64,000 nucleotides of DNA from an uncultured Bacteroidales bacterium (GCA_902779315.1 CACZBC010000006.1:50775-114774), one strand, 5' to 3'. Positions 1 to 9,146 are shown, counted from the stretch's first letter. A program made the numbers and translations. Notes: generated by a model from the letters alone, not told the origin.

Positions 1-814
1 CGATGGTTTTTTGCCCGCCAGTTTGGTTGGAGAGAGAGTCGAGGACTTGTTGGGCAAGATGGTTCTCAAGGCCTTGTCCTTCGAGATATTGCATGATTTT
101 GTCCTTCAACTCGTCGTAGGACTCAAGGTCTTTCTTGTCGATAAGCTTGACTATATCGTAACCGAAAGGCATGAGGAAAGGTTCGCTCATTTCGCCCTTC
201 TCGAGAGAATAAGCTACATCTTCGAATTCTTTCACTACCTGATTGGGGCCTATCCAAGGCAAAGTCCCTCCACGACTTGCCGAACCTGGGTCTTCAGACA
301 ATTTTCCTGCCAGCTCGGCAAAGTCCGCTCCGTCCTTCAAAGCCTGATAGATGGAGTCGATTCTTGTTTTGGCGGCAACACGATCCTCTTCCGAAGCGTC
401 TTGAGCCAAACGGATCAGGATGTGTGCAGGCTGCAAAAGTTGCTTGCCTTCGAGGCGTGAAATCATGTCGTCATAATAGGCGCGACATTCCTTTTCCTTT
501 GATCCTTCTGGTACGAGAAGAGGGCGAATCTGCTGATCACGATAGGTGCGGAACTCTTTCTGATAGCTGGAAAGGGTGTCCAGATGGTCGTCGAGAGCGG
601 CTTGAACCTTGAGTTTGTAGTTGACGAAGAGTTCTGCGTAGTCTTCTACGCTCTTCTTGTCGATGACGCCTTCCGAGTTGTTCTTATTATAGTTGTACTC
701 GAACTCGCTTCGAGTGACAGGTGTTCCGTTGATGCGCATCAAGACGGGATCGTCCTGAGCGGCAGCCGTCATTGATATTGCTGCGAGAGCAAAACTGACA
801 AATATCTTTTTCAT
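1..814 (-). CDS. PpiC/SurA-type peptidyl-prolyl isomerase (3' end cut by window edge)
   Basis: Reading the minus strand from an ATG at 814 gives an open frame of 271 codons that runs off position 1, so only the N-terminal part is present. Residues 1-22 are a signal peptide (MKKIFVSFALAAISM...AAAQ). Residues about 25-110 resemble the SurA-like chaperone part (FEYNYNKNN, YAELFVNYKLKVQAA). From about 130 a parvulin domain follows: AHILIRLAQDAS, DGADFAELAGKLSEDPGS, RGGTLPWIGPNQVVKEFE, then EKGEMSEPF and PFGYDIVKLID. The family isomerises prolyl bonds and chaperones outer-membrane proteins in the periplasm. The start is supported by AAAGGAAAG just upstream. It lies 25 bp after guaB on the same strand, so co-transcription is likely. 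Confidence 0.88.
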   Translation of the reverse strand, partial: MKKIFVSFALAAISMTAAAQDDPVLMRINGTPVTRSEFEYNYNKNNSEGVIDKKSVEDYAELFVNYKLKVQAALDDHLDTLSSYQKEFRTYRDQQIRPLLVPEGSKEKECRAYYDDMISRLEGKQLLQPAHILIRLAQDASEEDRVAAKTRIDSIYQALKDGADFAELAGKLSEDPGSASRGGTLPWIGPNQVVKEFEDVAYSLEKGEMSEPFLMPFGYDIVKLIDKKDLESYDELKDKIMQYLEGQGLENHLAQQVLDSLSNQTGGQKTI

Positions 815-839
815 CTTTCCTTTATTCTGTTTTCTTTTA

Positions 840-2318
840 TTATTGTGGACGACTGTAGTTAGGCGCCTCACTAGTGATGGTAATGTCGTGAGGATGGCTT
901 TCCTGAACGCCGGCATTCGTGATGCGGACGAACTTTGCGCTCCAAAGGTCCTCGATTGTAGCGGCTCCGCAATAGCCCATACCGCTTCTGAGGCCTCCGA
1001 TGAGCTGATAGATGACTTCCTGAACTGAGCCTTTGTAGGGAACGCGACCTGCTATTCCTTCTGGAACAAGCTTCTTCGTGTCCTTCACATTGCCTTGGAA
1101 GTAACGGTCTTTACTGCCGCACTCCATCGCTTCGAGCGAGCCCATTCCGCGATAGCTCTTGAACTTACGGCCATTATAGATGATGGTATCGCCAGGACTT
1201 TCCTCTGTTCCTGCTACGAGAGAGCCTATCATGACGCTGTAACCGCCTGCAGCAAGGGCTTTCACTACATCGCCACTATAGCGGAGACCACCGTCTGCGA
1301 TGAGGGGAACGTCTGTTCCCTTGAGGGCGCTTGCAACGTCGTAAACGGCGCTGAGCTGTGGTACGCCAACACCTGCAACGACTCGAGTGGTGCAAATACT
1401 GCCAGGACCTATGCCGACTTTGATGCCGTCAGCTCCAGCCTCGACAAGCATACGGGCTGCTTCACCGGTTGCGACATTGCCGACGACGATGTCCACGTCT
1501 GGGAACATCTTCTTTGCCTCCTTGAGTTTTTCAACGACAAACTTGCTGTGACCATGAGCCGTATCGATCACGATGGCATCCACATCGGCCTCGACGAGCG
1601 CCTTGATGCGGTCGAGCGTATCGGGAGTGACGCCCACGCCTGCTGCTACACGGAGTCGGCCTTTGTCGTCCTTGCAAGCCATCGGCTTGTCTTTCGCCTT
1701 AGTAATATCTTTGTAAGTGATGAGTCCGATGAGTTTGTTGTCGTCGTCCAGGACGGGAAGTTTCTCGATTTTATTCTCCTGGAGGATCTTCGCGGCAGCC
1801 TTGAGATCGGTCTGAACATGGGTTGTGACGAGGTTTTCGCTTGTCATGACATCCTCGACAGGACGGTCTATGTTCTGTTCGAAACGGAGGTCGCGATTGG
1901 TTACAATGCCTTTCAGGTGACGTTCATCATCTACAACGGGTATTCCGCCGATGTGATATTCGGACATCAGCTCGAGGGCATCGCGAACGCTGCTGCCCAA
2001 CTTGATGGTGATGGGGTCGTAAATCATGCCGTTTTCAGCGCGTTTCACGATGGCAACCTGTCTGGCCTGTTCCTCTATACTCATGTTTTTGTGGATGACA
2101 CCAATGCCGCCTTCGCGAGCAATGGCAATCGCCATCGGAGCTTCAGTTACCGTATCCATCGCGGCTGTCACGAAGGGGATCTTCAGTTCTATGTGTCTGG
2201 AGAACTTTGTCTCGAGCGACACAGTACGTGGAAGCACTTCAGAATAGCCTGGAACTAACAGGACGTCGTCGTAGGTGAGGCCGTCCATCACAATCTTGTC
2301 TGCAATAAATGATACCAT
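840..2318 (-). CDS. guaB: Inosine-5'-monophosphate dehydrogenase
   Basis: 492 residues, the usual bacterial IMPDH length. The enzyme oxidises IMP to XMP with NAD+, the committed step of GMP synthesis, in the cytoplasm. The N-terminal barrel start ([19 protein letters not shown]), two CBS domains at about 95-205 ([27 protein letters not shown]), the phosphate/K+ loop [11 protein letters not shown] with catalytic Cys309, and the flap [17 protein letters not shown] are all visible. Nothing is missing. It has its own promoter (-7 box at 2346-2353, minus) and is followed after 25 bp by the PpiC gene. Confidence 0.97.
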   Translation of the reverse strand: MVSFIADKIVMDGLTYDDVLLVPGYSEVLPRTVSLETKFSRHIELKIPFVTAAMDTVTEAPMAIAIAREGGIGVIHKNMSIEEQARQVAIVKRAENGMIYDPITIKLGSSVRDALELMSEYHIGGIPVVDDERHLKGIVTNRDLRFEQNIDRPVEDVMTSENLVTTHVQTDLKAAAKILQENKIEKLPVLDDDNKLIGLITYKDITKAKDKPMACKDDKGRLRVAAGVGVTPDTLDRIKALVEADVDAIVIDTAHGHSKFVVEKLKEAKKMFPDVDIVVGNVATGEAARMLVEAGADGIKVGIGPGSICTTRVVAGVGVPQLSAVYDVASALKGTDVPLIADGGLRYSGDVVKALAAGGYSVMIGSLVAGTEESPGDTIIYNGRKFKSYRGMGSLEAMECGSKDRYFQGNVKDTKKLVPEGIAGRVPYKGSVQEVIYQLIGGLRSGMGYCGAATIEDLWSAKFVRITNAGVQESHPHDITITSEAPNYSRPQ

Positions 2319-2345
2319 ATCCTTCTAAAACTTTATTATTGCGGG

Positions 2346-2353
2346 CAAAGATA
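2346..2353 (-). promoter_or_regulatory. Bacteroidota -7 box for guaB
   Basis: Minus strand reads TATCTTTG, a full match to TAnnTTTG, 28 bp before the guaB ATG. A GAAGGAT ribosome-binding-like stretch sits between. No convincing -33 TTTG was found at the usual spacing. Confidence 0.6.
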
Positions 2354-2484
2354 CGAAAAATTTGCTTAGGTTGTATTTCTTGACTCGGTATTTTTTCCCT
2401 AATCGTCACATTATATATTTATATGAGCGCTAAAAGGGGCTTCGGCAAAGGCCTGCAGGGAAGCAGGAGAGCATAAAACGGGTT

Positions 2485-2604
2485 AATCGAAAACGTATAG
2501 TGTTATGATTGCAAACGTATAGTGTTATGTTTGCGATTTACTAGTGTGACGTTTGCGTTTTACTAGTGTGAAGTTTGCAATCGTCACACGCCTCGTTGGA
2601 AACT
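2485..2604. repeat. 22-bp tandem array A
   Basis: Five abutting 22-bp units start at 2485, 2507, 2529, 2551 and 2573, followed by a partial unit. Units carry GATTGCAAAC or GTTTGCGATT plus cores TATAGTGT, CTAGTGTG (twice) and, in the last unit, the opposite-sense CACACGCC. Same family as arrays B to H. It lies between divergent genes, so it precedes the 5' ends of both. Confidence 0.85.
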
Positions 2605-2697
2605 CCATAAAGCCCCTTTATCTCACAAAGAATGTGATTTGCCACTTTTTTCGCTACTTTTCTCTCAAAACTTGTGCTTTTTTTCACTTCTTTTTAG

Positions 2698-2705
2698 TAA
2701 CTTTG
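2698..2705 (+). promoter_or_regulatory. Bacteroidota -7 box for the polyferredoxin operon
   Basis: TAACTTTG matches TAnnTTTG, 35 bp before the ATG at 2741. A TTG at 2672-2674 is a weak -33 candidate with a slightly long spacing of 23 bp. Confidence 0.55.
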
Positions 2706-2740
2706 TCCCACAAGTTCGCATAAAATAATCAATTCTGAGT

Positions 2741-4273
2741 ATGCTTAAGAAAATCCGTTTGACACTCGCCATCATCTTCTGGGTGCTGATTACGTGGCTC
2801 TTGCTGGACTTTACAGGAGTGGCACAAGCCTACCTTGGATGGATGGCTAAGATTCAGTTCATTCCCGCTTTGCTGGCATTGAACATCGGAGCTCTGCTCT
2901 TCGTCGTCACACTCACCCTTTTGATGGGGCGAATCTACTGCTCCATCATCTGTCCTTTGGGTGTGATGCAGGACTTCATTGCCTGGCTGCGACGCAAAAA
3001 GAACAAGTACAACTTCTCGCCCGCAAAGAACACACTTCGCCTCTCTGTGCTTGTAATTGCCTGTGCTTCACTGGCTTTGGGCGTTGCCTGGGTGGGTGGA
3101 CTCATCTTCCCTTACAGCACTTACGGACGAATCGTCTCAACCGTCTTCGCTCCCCTCTACAAGCTCGCGAACAACGGTCTGGCGGCAATTTCAGAGCATT
3201 TCGGAAGTTATGCCTTCTACGAGGTTGAGGTCTGGTTCAAGAGCATCGCGGCATTCGTGGTCGCTCTGCTCACCTTGGGCGTTATCGCAGTATTGGCTTG
3301 GAAGAACGGACGCACTTGGTGCAACACGATTTGCCCAGTCGGAACTCTGCTCGGCCTCATCAGCAAGCAGTCTTTCCTCAAGATAAATATCGACGCGGAA
3401 AAGTGCAAGAACTGCCGCAAATGCGAGCGGAACTGCAAAGCTGCCTGCATAGACCTCGACACGCACACAGTCGACCATTCCCGTTGTGTTGTCTGCGGTA
3501 ACTGCCTGGAAGAGTGCAAGTTCGACGCTTTGAAGTTCACATCCAGTTCTTCACCGCTTGCCTCCGACTCACAAAAGACGGATGAAGGCCGTCGAGCCGT
3601 TCTGACAGGCGTCGCTCTCCTTGCTGGAACAGCCCTCGCAAAGGCACAAAGCAAGGTCGAACCAAAGACGACGGATGGCGGTCTGGCTGACATCATCAAG
3701 AAGAAGAAACCGCGTAGAAAGAAACTCATCACACCTCCAGGTTCGCTCTCGATACGCAATCTTCGCAGTCATTGCACGGCTTGCCAACTCTGCATAGACG
3801 CCTGTCCGAACGATGTACTGCGTCCCAGCAGCAGTCTCGACCGCTTTATGCAACCCGAAGTAAGCTTCGAAAAGGGCTATTGTCGGCCTGAATGCAATCG
3901 CTGCTCGCAGGTTTGTCCGACCTCTGCAATACAGCCCGTCACCGTAGAGCAAAGGACTGCCATCCAAGTCGGGCACGCAGTCTGGACTCGCGAACTCTGC
4001 ATACCCGTCAAGGACGAAAAGCCTTGCGGACTTTGTGCACGTAAATGTCCAGCCCAAGCCATACAGATGGTGCCCCTCCAAGCTGGCGTTCATCAGGACG
4101 GATGGCGTTGGAAAGATGCTGACGGACAAGAAATCCCAAGGGAAAAAGTCCTGCTCATTCCCGTCGTCAACGAAGAGAAGTGCATCGGTTGTGGTGCTTG
4201 CGAAAACCTCTGTCCCTCAAATCCTCTCAGTGCAATCTATGTTGAAGGACACGAGGTACATAAAGAAATATAA
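2741..4273 (+). CDS. NapH/NapG-like membrane polyferredoxin fusion
   Basis: 510 residues. The N-terminal half has about five membrane segments (8-30, 42-62, 100-125, 168-188) with two conserved CxxxCP motifs at 67-71 and 194-198, as in NapH/NosR-type quinol-linked Fe-S proteins. Two 4Fe-4S motifs follow at about 222-236 and 249-259. At 284-303 a twin-arginine-like stretch (RRAVLTGVALLAGTALA) is followed by four more cysteine clusters at about 345-355, 381-392, 429-436 and 481-491, resembling NapG. It therefore looks like a NapH-NapG fusion. Probable role: passing electrons from the quinone pool across the membrane. The next gene, 14 bp on, is an exported Fe-S oxidoreductase and a plausible partner. 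No nitrate reductase is nearby, so a nitrate role is not implied. Confidence 0.85.
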   Translation: MLKKIRLTLAIIFWVLITWLLLDFTGVAQAYLGWMAKIQFIPALLALNIGALLFVVTLTLLMGRIYCSIICPLGVMQDFIAWLRRKKNKYNFSPAKNTLRLSVLVIACASLALGVAWVGGLIFPYSTYGRIVSTVFAPLYKLANNGLAAISEHFGSYAFYEVEVWFKSIAAFVVALLTLGVIAVLAWKNGRTWCNTICPVGTLLGLISKQSFLKINIDAEKCKNCRKCERNCKAACIDLDTHTVDHSRCVVCGNCLEECKFDALKFTSSSSPLASDSQKTDEGRRAVLTGVALLAGTALAKAQSKVEPKTTDGGLADIIKKKKPRRKKLITPPGSLSIRNLRSHCTACQLCIDACPNDVLRPSSSLDRFMQPEVSFEKGYCRPECNRCSQVCPTSAIQPVTVEQRTAIQVGHAVWTRELCIPVKDEKPCGLCARKCPAQAIQMVPLQAGVHQDGWRWKDADGQEIPREKVLLIPVVNEEKCIGCGACENLCPSNPLSAIYVEGHEVHKEI

Positions 4274-4287
4274 AAGGAGATTAGGTT

Positions 4288-5676
4288 ATGAAAGATATTA
4301 CAAGACGAGATTTCCTCAAAGTTTCAGGCACAGCTGCCGCCACAACGGCTTTGGCATCGTGTGGTGTAAAAGGCGATAATGCCGATGGCGAAGTGGATTA
4401 CATGGGACATCACGAAGGTCCAATCCCCACCGACAAGATGACCTATCGCACCAATCCCAAGCAAGGGGACAAAGTCAGCCTGCTTGGCTATGGTTGGATG
4501 CGCTTGCCCAATACAAAAGATGAAGACGGTCGAGACGTCATCGACCAGGAACAAGTGAACCGCCTCTGCAAGTTCGCCCTCGATCATGGCGTGAACTACT
4601 TCGACACATCACCAGCCTACTGTCGAGGCAAAAGCGAAGAAAGTCTCGGCATCGCCCTTGAAGAAAGCGGATACAAACGCAGCGACTACTTCATCGCGAC
4701 CAAACTCTCGAACTTCTCACCCTCGCAATACGACTTCGAAGAAGGCAAGGCAATGTTCGAACGAAGCCTTGAAAACCTTCGGACTGACTACATAGATTAC
4801 CTCCTACTGCACAGTATCGGTGGTGGAGGAATGCAGCCCGTTCATGAACGTTTCCTCGATAACGGCCTTCTCGACTGGCTCGTGGAACAGCGCGAAGCAG
4901 GTCGTATTCGCAATCTCGGCTTCTCCTTCCACGGCGATGTCGCAGTCTTCGACTGGGCTATGGCTCATCACGAAGAATATCATTGGGACTTTGTTCAGAT
5001 ACAGGCAAACTATGTCGATTGGGAGAACGAAGACAAAGGCCGCTCAGGCAAATACCTGTATGAAGAACTCTCAAAGCGGAACATTCCCGTCGTCATAATG
5101 GAACCCTTGCTTGGTGGCCGTCTGTCTAAAGTGCCAGACCACGTTGTGGCACACTTCAAACAACGCAAACCAGAGGATAGTGTCGCGTCTTGGGCCTTCC
5201 GCTACATAGGTTCAAAGCCCGCAGTACTTACCGTACTGAGCGGCATGACCTATATGGAGCACTTGGAAGACAACCTTCGAACATACTCCCCACTTGAGCC
5301 TCTCACCGAAGAGGAACAGGAATGGCTCGAAGAAGAAACGGCGACACTCATCAAGAGCTATCCCACAATTGATTGCAACGACTGCAGCTACTGCATGCCT
5401 TGCCCGTATGGTCTCGACATTCCAGGCATCTTCGTACATTATAATAAATGTGTCAACAAGGGCAACGTTCCTGAAAGCCAGCAGGCAAAGAACTACCAAA
5501 AAGCCAGAAGAGCCTTCTTAATAGGTTATGATCGCAGCGTACCCAAGCTCCGTCAGGCAAACCATTGTGTCGAATGTCGCGAATGCGTGCCGCATTGTCC
5601 CCAGCAGATTGACATTCCACGCGAAATGCAACGAATCGATTCCTTTGTTGAAAAACTCAAACAAGGAACGTTATAA
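4288..5676 (+). CDS. Tat-exported aldo/keto reductase with C-terminal 4Fe-4S domain
   Basis: 462 residues. The start TRRDFLKVSG is a twin-arginine signal and LASC (Cys25) is a lipobox-like site, suggesting a Tat-exported, lipid-anchored protein. An aldo/keto reductase barrel follows, with tetrad candidates Asp106 and Tyr111 (YFDTSPAYCRGKSEESLG), Lys139 (IATKLSN) and His175 (DYLLLHS). The last quarter carries two ferredoxin-like motifs: CNDCSYCMPCPYGLDIP and CVECRECVPHCPQQIDIP. The substrate is unknown. It is transcribed with the upstream polyferredoxin (14-bp gap), which could supply electrons. Confidence 0.88.
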   Translation: MKDITRRDFLKVSGTAAATTALASCGVKGDNADGEVDYMGHHEGPIPTDKMTYRTNPKQGDKVSLLGYGWMRLPNTKDEDGRDVIDQEQVNRLCKFALDHGVNYFDTSPAYCRGKSEESLGIALEESGYKRSDYFIATKLSNFSPSQYDFEEGKAMFERSLENLRTDYIDYLLLHSIGGGGMQPVHERFLDNGLLDWLVEQREAGRIRNLGFSFHGDVAVFDWAMAHHEEYHWDFVQIQANYVDWENEDKGRSGKYLYEELSKRNIPVVIMEPLLGGRLSKVPDHVVAHFKQRKPEDSVASWAFRYIGSKPAVLTVLSGMTYMEHLEDNLRTYSPLEPLTEEEQEWLEEETATLIKSYPTIDCNDCSYCMPCPYGLDIPGIFVHYNKCVNKGNVPESQQAKNYQKARRAFLIGYDRSVPKLRQANHCVECRECVPHCPQQIDIPREMQRIDSFVEKLKQGTL

Positions 5677-5716
5677 AAGCAAGGGCGCCTTCATACGGAA
5701 GACGCCCTTTGCTTTT
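5675..5716. terminator. Bidirectional terminator between convergent genes
   Basis: Arms AAAAGCAAGGGCG and CGCCCTTTGCTTTT form a 13-bp stem with one bulge and a 15-nt loop. A-rich and T-rich flanks give a U-tract in both directions. It overlaps the stop codon of the reductase gene and abuts the GH92 stop at 5717. Confidence 0.85.
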
Positions 5717-7957
5717 CTATTTCTTTTCGCTCATTGTAAAGTCGAGCGTTCCACCTTGAATGAGTTGCTGATGCGTCAGTTTCCAATCGGTTATCTTCTT
5801 GCCGTTGAGTTTCACACCCTTCACGTAGATGGCCTTGTCCGACTTTCGAGGAGCATTGATAACCAACTCCTCCTTTCCGTTTGGCATATGCAGGGTTGCA
5901 TGTTGGAACAAAGGCGTACCTATTACATACTCTGCAGCTCCTGCATTGAACGGATAGAAGCCAAGAGATGAGAAGATGTACCAAGCTGACATCTGTCCAC
6001 AGTCGTCATTACCTGCATAACCACAAGGCGTAGCATTATAGAACGTGCTGCGAACCTGCTCCACAAGTTCTTGTGTACGCCAAGGCTGACCTGCAAAGTT
6101 GTAGAGATAAACTGTGTGATGACTTGGTTCATTACCGTGTGCGTACTGTCCAATAAAGCCACTCGCATTACCATTCACTTCTCCGCTTGTCTCCGTCAAA
6201 GTGAAGTTCTCGTTGAGCTTCTTGATAAAAGGCTTCACACCACCAAAGAGATCGATAAGTCCTTGAGGGTTTTGCGGAACGAACCACATGTATTGCCAAG
6301 CATTACCCTCAACGAAGCATGGATTCTCGTAACTGAGGGGGTCGAAAGGCTCAATCCAGTTGCCTTTATCGTCTTTAGGTTGGAAGAAACCCGTAGCAGG
6401 GTTGAAGAGGTTGCGATAGTATTCGCTGCGTTTGATGAAACGTTCGTAGTCGGCAGTCTTTCCAAGTTTCTTCGCAACTGCAGCCACGCACCAATCGTCG
6501 AAAGCCTGTTCCATCGTGATGGACACGCTGACGTTCTGCTTATTCTGAGGCATGTAGCCATACTCTTCCCAAACCTCGAAAGGACTGTTGGGATGAGTGC
6601 GAGTGCTGCTCTCGACCATAGCTTTGTAGGCTCTCTCGACGTCAAGTCCAGGCAGTTCCGACATGATGGCATCGGCCACAACGGGTATGGCGTGATTGCC
6701 TATCATACAATAATTGTCCTGTCCCCAAAGGTCCCAAATGGGCAAGTAACCGTAGGTTTCGTGATGAAGAACCATGTCTCGAACAAATTGTACTGCAATA
6801 TTGGGATATAGTAGGGTGTAGAGAGGATGGGCTGCACGGAAGGTATCCCAAAGGCTGAAGGTGCTGTGATAGCTCTGACCTGCAGGCATTTGCTTGATTT
6901 CGAAGTTGGTATCCATGTATCTTCCATCTACATCACTGATGGTGTTGGGCTGCATGAGGACATGATAGAGGCCTGTATAGAAGATAGTCTTCTGGTCGTC
7001 TGTGCCCTCGATGTCGATAGTGGAGAGTTCCTTTTCCCAAGCATCATGAGCGGCTTTGGTGTAGTAGTTGAAGTCCCAAGACTGCGCTTCTGCCTTCATA
7101 TTCTTGCGAGCTCCATCATTATCAACTGCCGAGATGGCGACCTTTGCCAACACATCTTTCTTATTATTAGGGAAACAGAGGGCAGCCCTCAATGTGCGAC
7201 CGTTTATGACATCACTTTTGCCAGCACTACGTCCGCCATCCATCAGGATGCGACTCTCAAAGGGGCGCGAGAACTCGATGCGGAAATAAACCTTTCTCAA
7301 CTTTGCCCAACCAGTCAGAACACGGAAGCCTTCGATAGTCTTGTCATCGAGGATGCGTATCTGACTCTGGATAATCTGATAAGCGCGACGTCCTGTATAA
7401 TAGGCATCACCACGGAAAGTCATACGGTCGAGGTCGAGAACGACGGTCTGTTCTTTGCCTTCTGGAAACAGGTACTTGTGGATGCCTACATGAGTTGTTG
7501 CGGAAAGTTCGACGTTTATGTTCTCGCCGCCAAGCAAGTCGACCATATAGTAACCCGGAGCCGCCTTTTCCTGTTCATGCTTGAAAGGCAGAGCGAAGAT
7601 GCCTTTGCGCAGCAATTCGGGCGTGACACGCTTTACAGTCGGCATCAAGGAGATGTCGATGAGGTCTGTGCAACCTGTTCCGCTTAGGTGAGTATGCGTG
7701 AAACCGAAGATGGAGTCTCTGTTGTAATCGTAGCCGCAACAAGGGTCCCAAGTGACGTACTGCTCAGTTTCTGGAGCAAGTTGCACCATTCCCTGAGGCA
7801 TCGTGGGACCCGGGAACGTACTTCCACTGAGGGCTCCCGTATCGTCAGTCTGAGTACCGATGAAAGGGTTGACATACTTCGTATAGTCTGTCGCCATAAC
7901 TGCCAAAGAGACACAAGCTGCCAGACAAGTAAATGCTATTCGTTTGGAGAGGAACAT
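5717..7957 (-). CDS. GH92 family alpha-mannosidase
   Basis: 746 residues with signal peptide (residues 1-22, ending VMATD). GH92 enzymes are calcium-dependent exo-alpha-mannosidases acting on host or fungal mannans and N-glycans. Hallmarks: YVNPFIGT at the N-terminus, TFPGPTMPQGMVQLAPET, GFTHTHLSGTGC, the catalytic region YAHGNEPSHH with its acid Glu, and GNDDCGQMSAWYIFSSLG with the base Asp. Length is normal for the family. It is a single gene between two convergent or divergent neighbours, with no SusC/SusD pair in the window. Linkage specificity cannot be told. A weak -7 box (GAACTTTG, minus, 7983-7990) is 25 bp upstream. Confidence 0.95.
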   Translation of the reverse strand: MFLSKRIAFTCLAACVSLAVMATDYTKYVNPFIGTQTDDTGALSGSTFPGPTMPQGMVQLAPETEQYVTWDPCCGYDYNRDSIFGFTHTHLSGTGCTDLIDISLMPTVKRVTPELLRKGIFALPFKHEQEKAAPGYYMVDLLGGENINVELSATTHVGIHKYLFPEGKEQTVVLDLDRMTFRGDAYYTGRRAYQIIQSQIRILDDKTIEGFRVLTGWAKLRKVYFRIEFSRPFESRILMDGGRSAGKSDVINGRTLRAALCFPNNKKDVLAKVAISAVDNDGARKNMKAEAQSWDFNYYTKAAHDAWEKELSTIDIEGTDDQKTIFYTGLYHVLMQPNTISDVDGRYMDTNFEIKQMPAGQSYHSTFSLWDTFRAAHPLYTLLYPNIAVQFVRDMVLHHETYGYLPIWDLWGQDNYCMIGNHAIPVVADAIMSELPGLDVERAYKAMVESSTRTHPNSPFEVWEEYGYMPQNKQNVSVSITMEQAFDDWCVAAVAKKLGKTADYERFIKRSEYYRNLFNPATGFFQPKDDKGNWIEPFDPLSYENPCFVEGNAWQYMWFVPQNPQGLIDLFGGVKPFIKKLNENFTLTETSGEVNGNASGFIGQYAHGNEPSHHTVYLYNFAGQPWRTQELVEQVRSTFYNATPCGYAGNDDCGQMSAWYIFSSLGFYPFNAGAAEYVIGTPLFQHATLHMPNGKEELVINAPRKSDKAIYVKGVKLNGKKITDWKLTHQQLIQGGTLDFTMSEKK

Positions 7958-8000
7958 AATTAAAACATGTTAATGGTTTGTGCAAAGTTCGGCATTTCTT

Positions 8001-8030
8001 TTGTCATTCACAAAAAAAAGCCTACTTTTG
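8001..8030 (+). promoter_or_regulatory. Promoter of the small exported protein gene
   Basis: TTG at 8001-8003 and TACTTTTG at 8023-8030, separated by 19 bp, fit the Bacteroidota -33/-7 pattern. The -7 box ends 23 bp before the chosen ATG at 8054, which argues against any start further upstream. Confidence 0.65.
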
Positions 8031-8053
8031 TACCGAAAAAGACAAGGAAACGC

Positions 8054-8464
8054 ATGAAACGTCTTCTAATAATGCTACTCTTCGCGCTGACTTTTGGGAC
8101 AGTTTCAGCCCAAACACAAGACAGTGCGCGTGTAGACACCCTGCGCGAAGTGGAGGTGCGAGGTGACTCCGTACTTCGTGTGAACGAAGCGATACGACGG
8201 TCTATAGGAAAAGAACAGGCAACACGTATCGGCACAATGTCCGTAAGCGATGTGCTCGGCCATCGCATAACGGATAAAATCATGCATCCCTTGGCAATCA
8301 AGGATCGCAAACGCGAGAAGAAACATGCTCGCGACCGTAAGATTCTAGAGGAATACGAGCAGTTGAACCGCGTCAAGACCTTTGAGGAGCTCCTCGACGA
8401 AGCCATTCGAAAGCAAGCCATCGAAGACGGGAAAGAACCACCCACGCGCTCAGGAAAGAAATAA
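8054..8464 (+). CDS. Small exported protein of unknown function
   Basis: 136 residues from the ATG at 8054, chosen because MKRLLIMLLFALTFG...SAQ is a clear signal peptide and the promoter at 8001-8030 lies just before it. A longer frame opens at 7967 but would include the promoter. The mature part is highly charged: DTLREVEVRGDSVLRVNEAI near the start, then an Arg/Lys-rich helix (KDRKREKKHARDRKILEEY) and FEELLDEAIRKQ. No enzyme motif is visible. It resembles short conserved Bacteroidales periplasmic proteins with a TonB-plug-like VEVRGD word, but no function can be assigned. The deaminase gene starts 35 bp downstream. Confidence 0.65.
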   Translation: MKRLLIMLLFALTFGTVSAQTQDSARVDTLREVEVRGDSVLRVNEAIRRSIGKEQATRIGTMSVSDVLGHRITDKIMHPLAIKDRKREKKHARDRKILEEYEQLNRVKTFEELLDEAIRKQAIEDGKEPPTRSGKK

Positions 8465-8499
8465 AGGAACCACGTTTTCGTCCTATACATTATATATAT

Positions 8500-8973
8500 A
8501 TGAAGAAACAAGACAAGCGCTTCATGCAATTGGCCATAGATCTGAGCATAGAAAATGTGGCAAATGGCGGCGGACCTTTCGGAGCAGTCATCGTCAAAGA
8601 CGGGGAAGTGGTTGCGACTGGTGTAAATCGAGTTACAGCAAATAACGATCCTACAGCTCATGCCGAAGTGTCTGCCATTCGAGCTGCCTGCCAGAAAGAG
8701 GGCACATTCAAGCTCGAAGGATGCACTATCTACACCTCTTGCGAACCTTGTCCCATGTGTTTGAGCGCCATTTACTGGGCCGGACTCAGCCGAATCTACT
8801 ATGGTTGCAACAAACAAGACGCAGAAGAAATCCATTTCGGCGACAAGTTCATCTACGAAGAAATAGAACGCCCCGTCTCCAAACGCGCCATTCCTACAGA
8901 GAATATCATGCGCGAAGAAGCCCTGCAGGCCTTCCGAGATTGGGAAGATAAAACAGACAAAGTGGAATACTAA
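8500..8973 (+). CDS. guaD: Nucleoside deaminase, probable guanine deaminase
   Basis: 157 residues, cytidine-deaminase fold. Zinc ligands and proton donor are His54-Ala-Glu56 in NDPTAHAEVSAIRAAC, and Cys84/Cys87 in TSCEPCPMCLSAIYWA. GGGPFGAVIVKDG, NDPTAHAE, a C-terminal FIYEEI and the final Val-Glu-Tyr resemble the Bacillus GuaD type more than TadA, which favours guanine to xanthine deamination in purine salvage. A tRNA adenosine deaminase role is the main alternative. It is cytoplasmic, with no signal peptide. Confidence 0.85.
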   Translation: MKKQDKRFMQLAIDLSIENVANGGGPFGAVIVKDGEVVATGVNRVTANNDPTAHAEVSAIRAACQKEGTFKLEGCTIYTSCEPCPMCLSAIYWAGLSRIYYGCNKQDAEEIHFGDKFIYEEIERPVSKRAIPTENIMREEALQAFRDWEDKTDKVEY

Positions 8974-9003
8974 AACAGCAACAAGAAAAACAACTGCAGC
9001 CTC

Positions 9004-9146
9004 GTTGGCAATCGCATAGTGTTACGATGGCGATCGTATAGTGCGACGATGGGGATTGTCTAGTGTGACGTTGGCGAATATCACGTGTGACGTTGGCAAA
9101 CTTCAAACGTGAAAATCGAGAACATCACGTGCCACGTTTTCAAACC
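9004..9146. repeat. 22-bp tandem array B
   Basis: Six abutting units start at 9004, 9026, 9048, 9070, 9092 and 9114, with a partial seventh. The cores drift along the array: ATAGTGTT, ATAGTGCG, CTAGTGTG, CACGTGTG, CAAACGTG, CACGTGCC. The TTGGC/TTGC position stays in register at 22 bp although almost every base elsewhere changes. The array ends 21 bp before the ATG of the CPBP protease gene. Confidence 0.88.

Larger units (their letters stand above)
2319..2740. other. Divergent intergenic region with 22-bp array and flanking inverted repeat
   Basis: This 422-bp gap separates divergent guaB and the polyferredoxin gene. It holds the guaB -7 box, 22-bp array A (2485-2604) and the -7 box at 2698-2705. 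A perfect 10-bp inverted repeat, AAAGGGGCTT at 2433-2442 and AAGCCCCTTT at 2610-2619, brackets the array. No open frame in it looks coding. Confidence 0.6.

Noticed and set aside
1095-2258. Long open frame on the plus strand opposite guaB
   Set aside because: It is a shadow of guaB: no homology, no ribosome-binding site, composition set by the real gene's codons.
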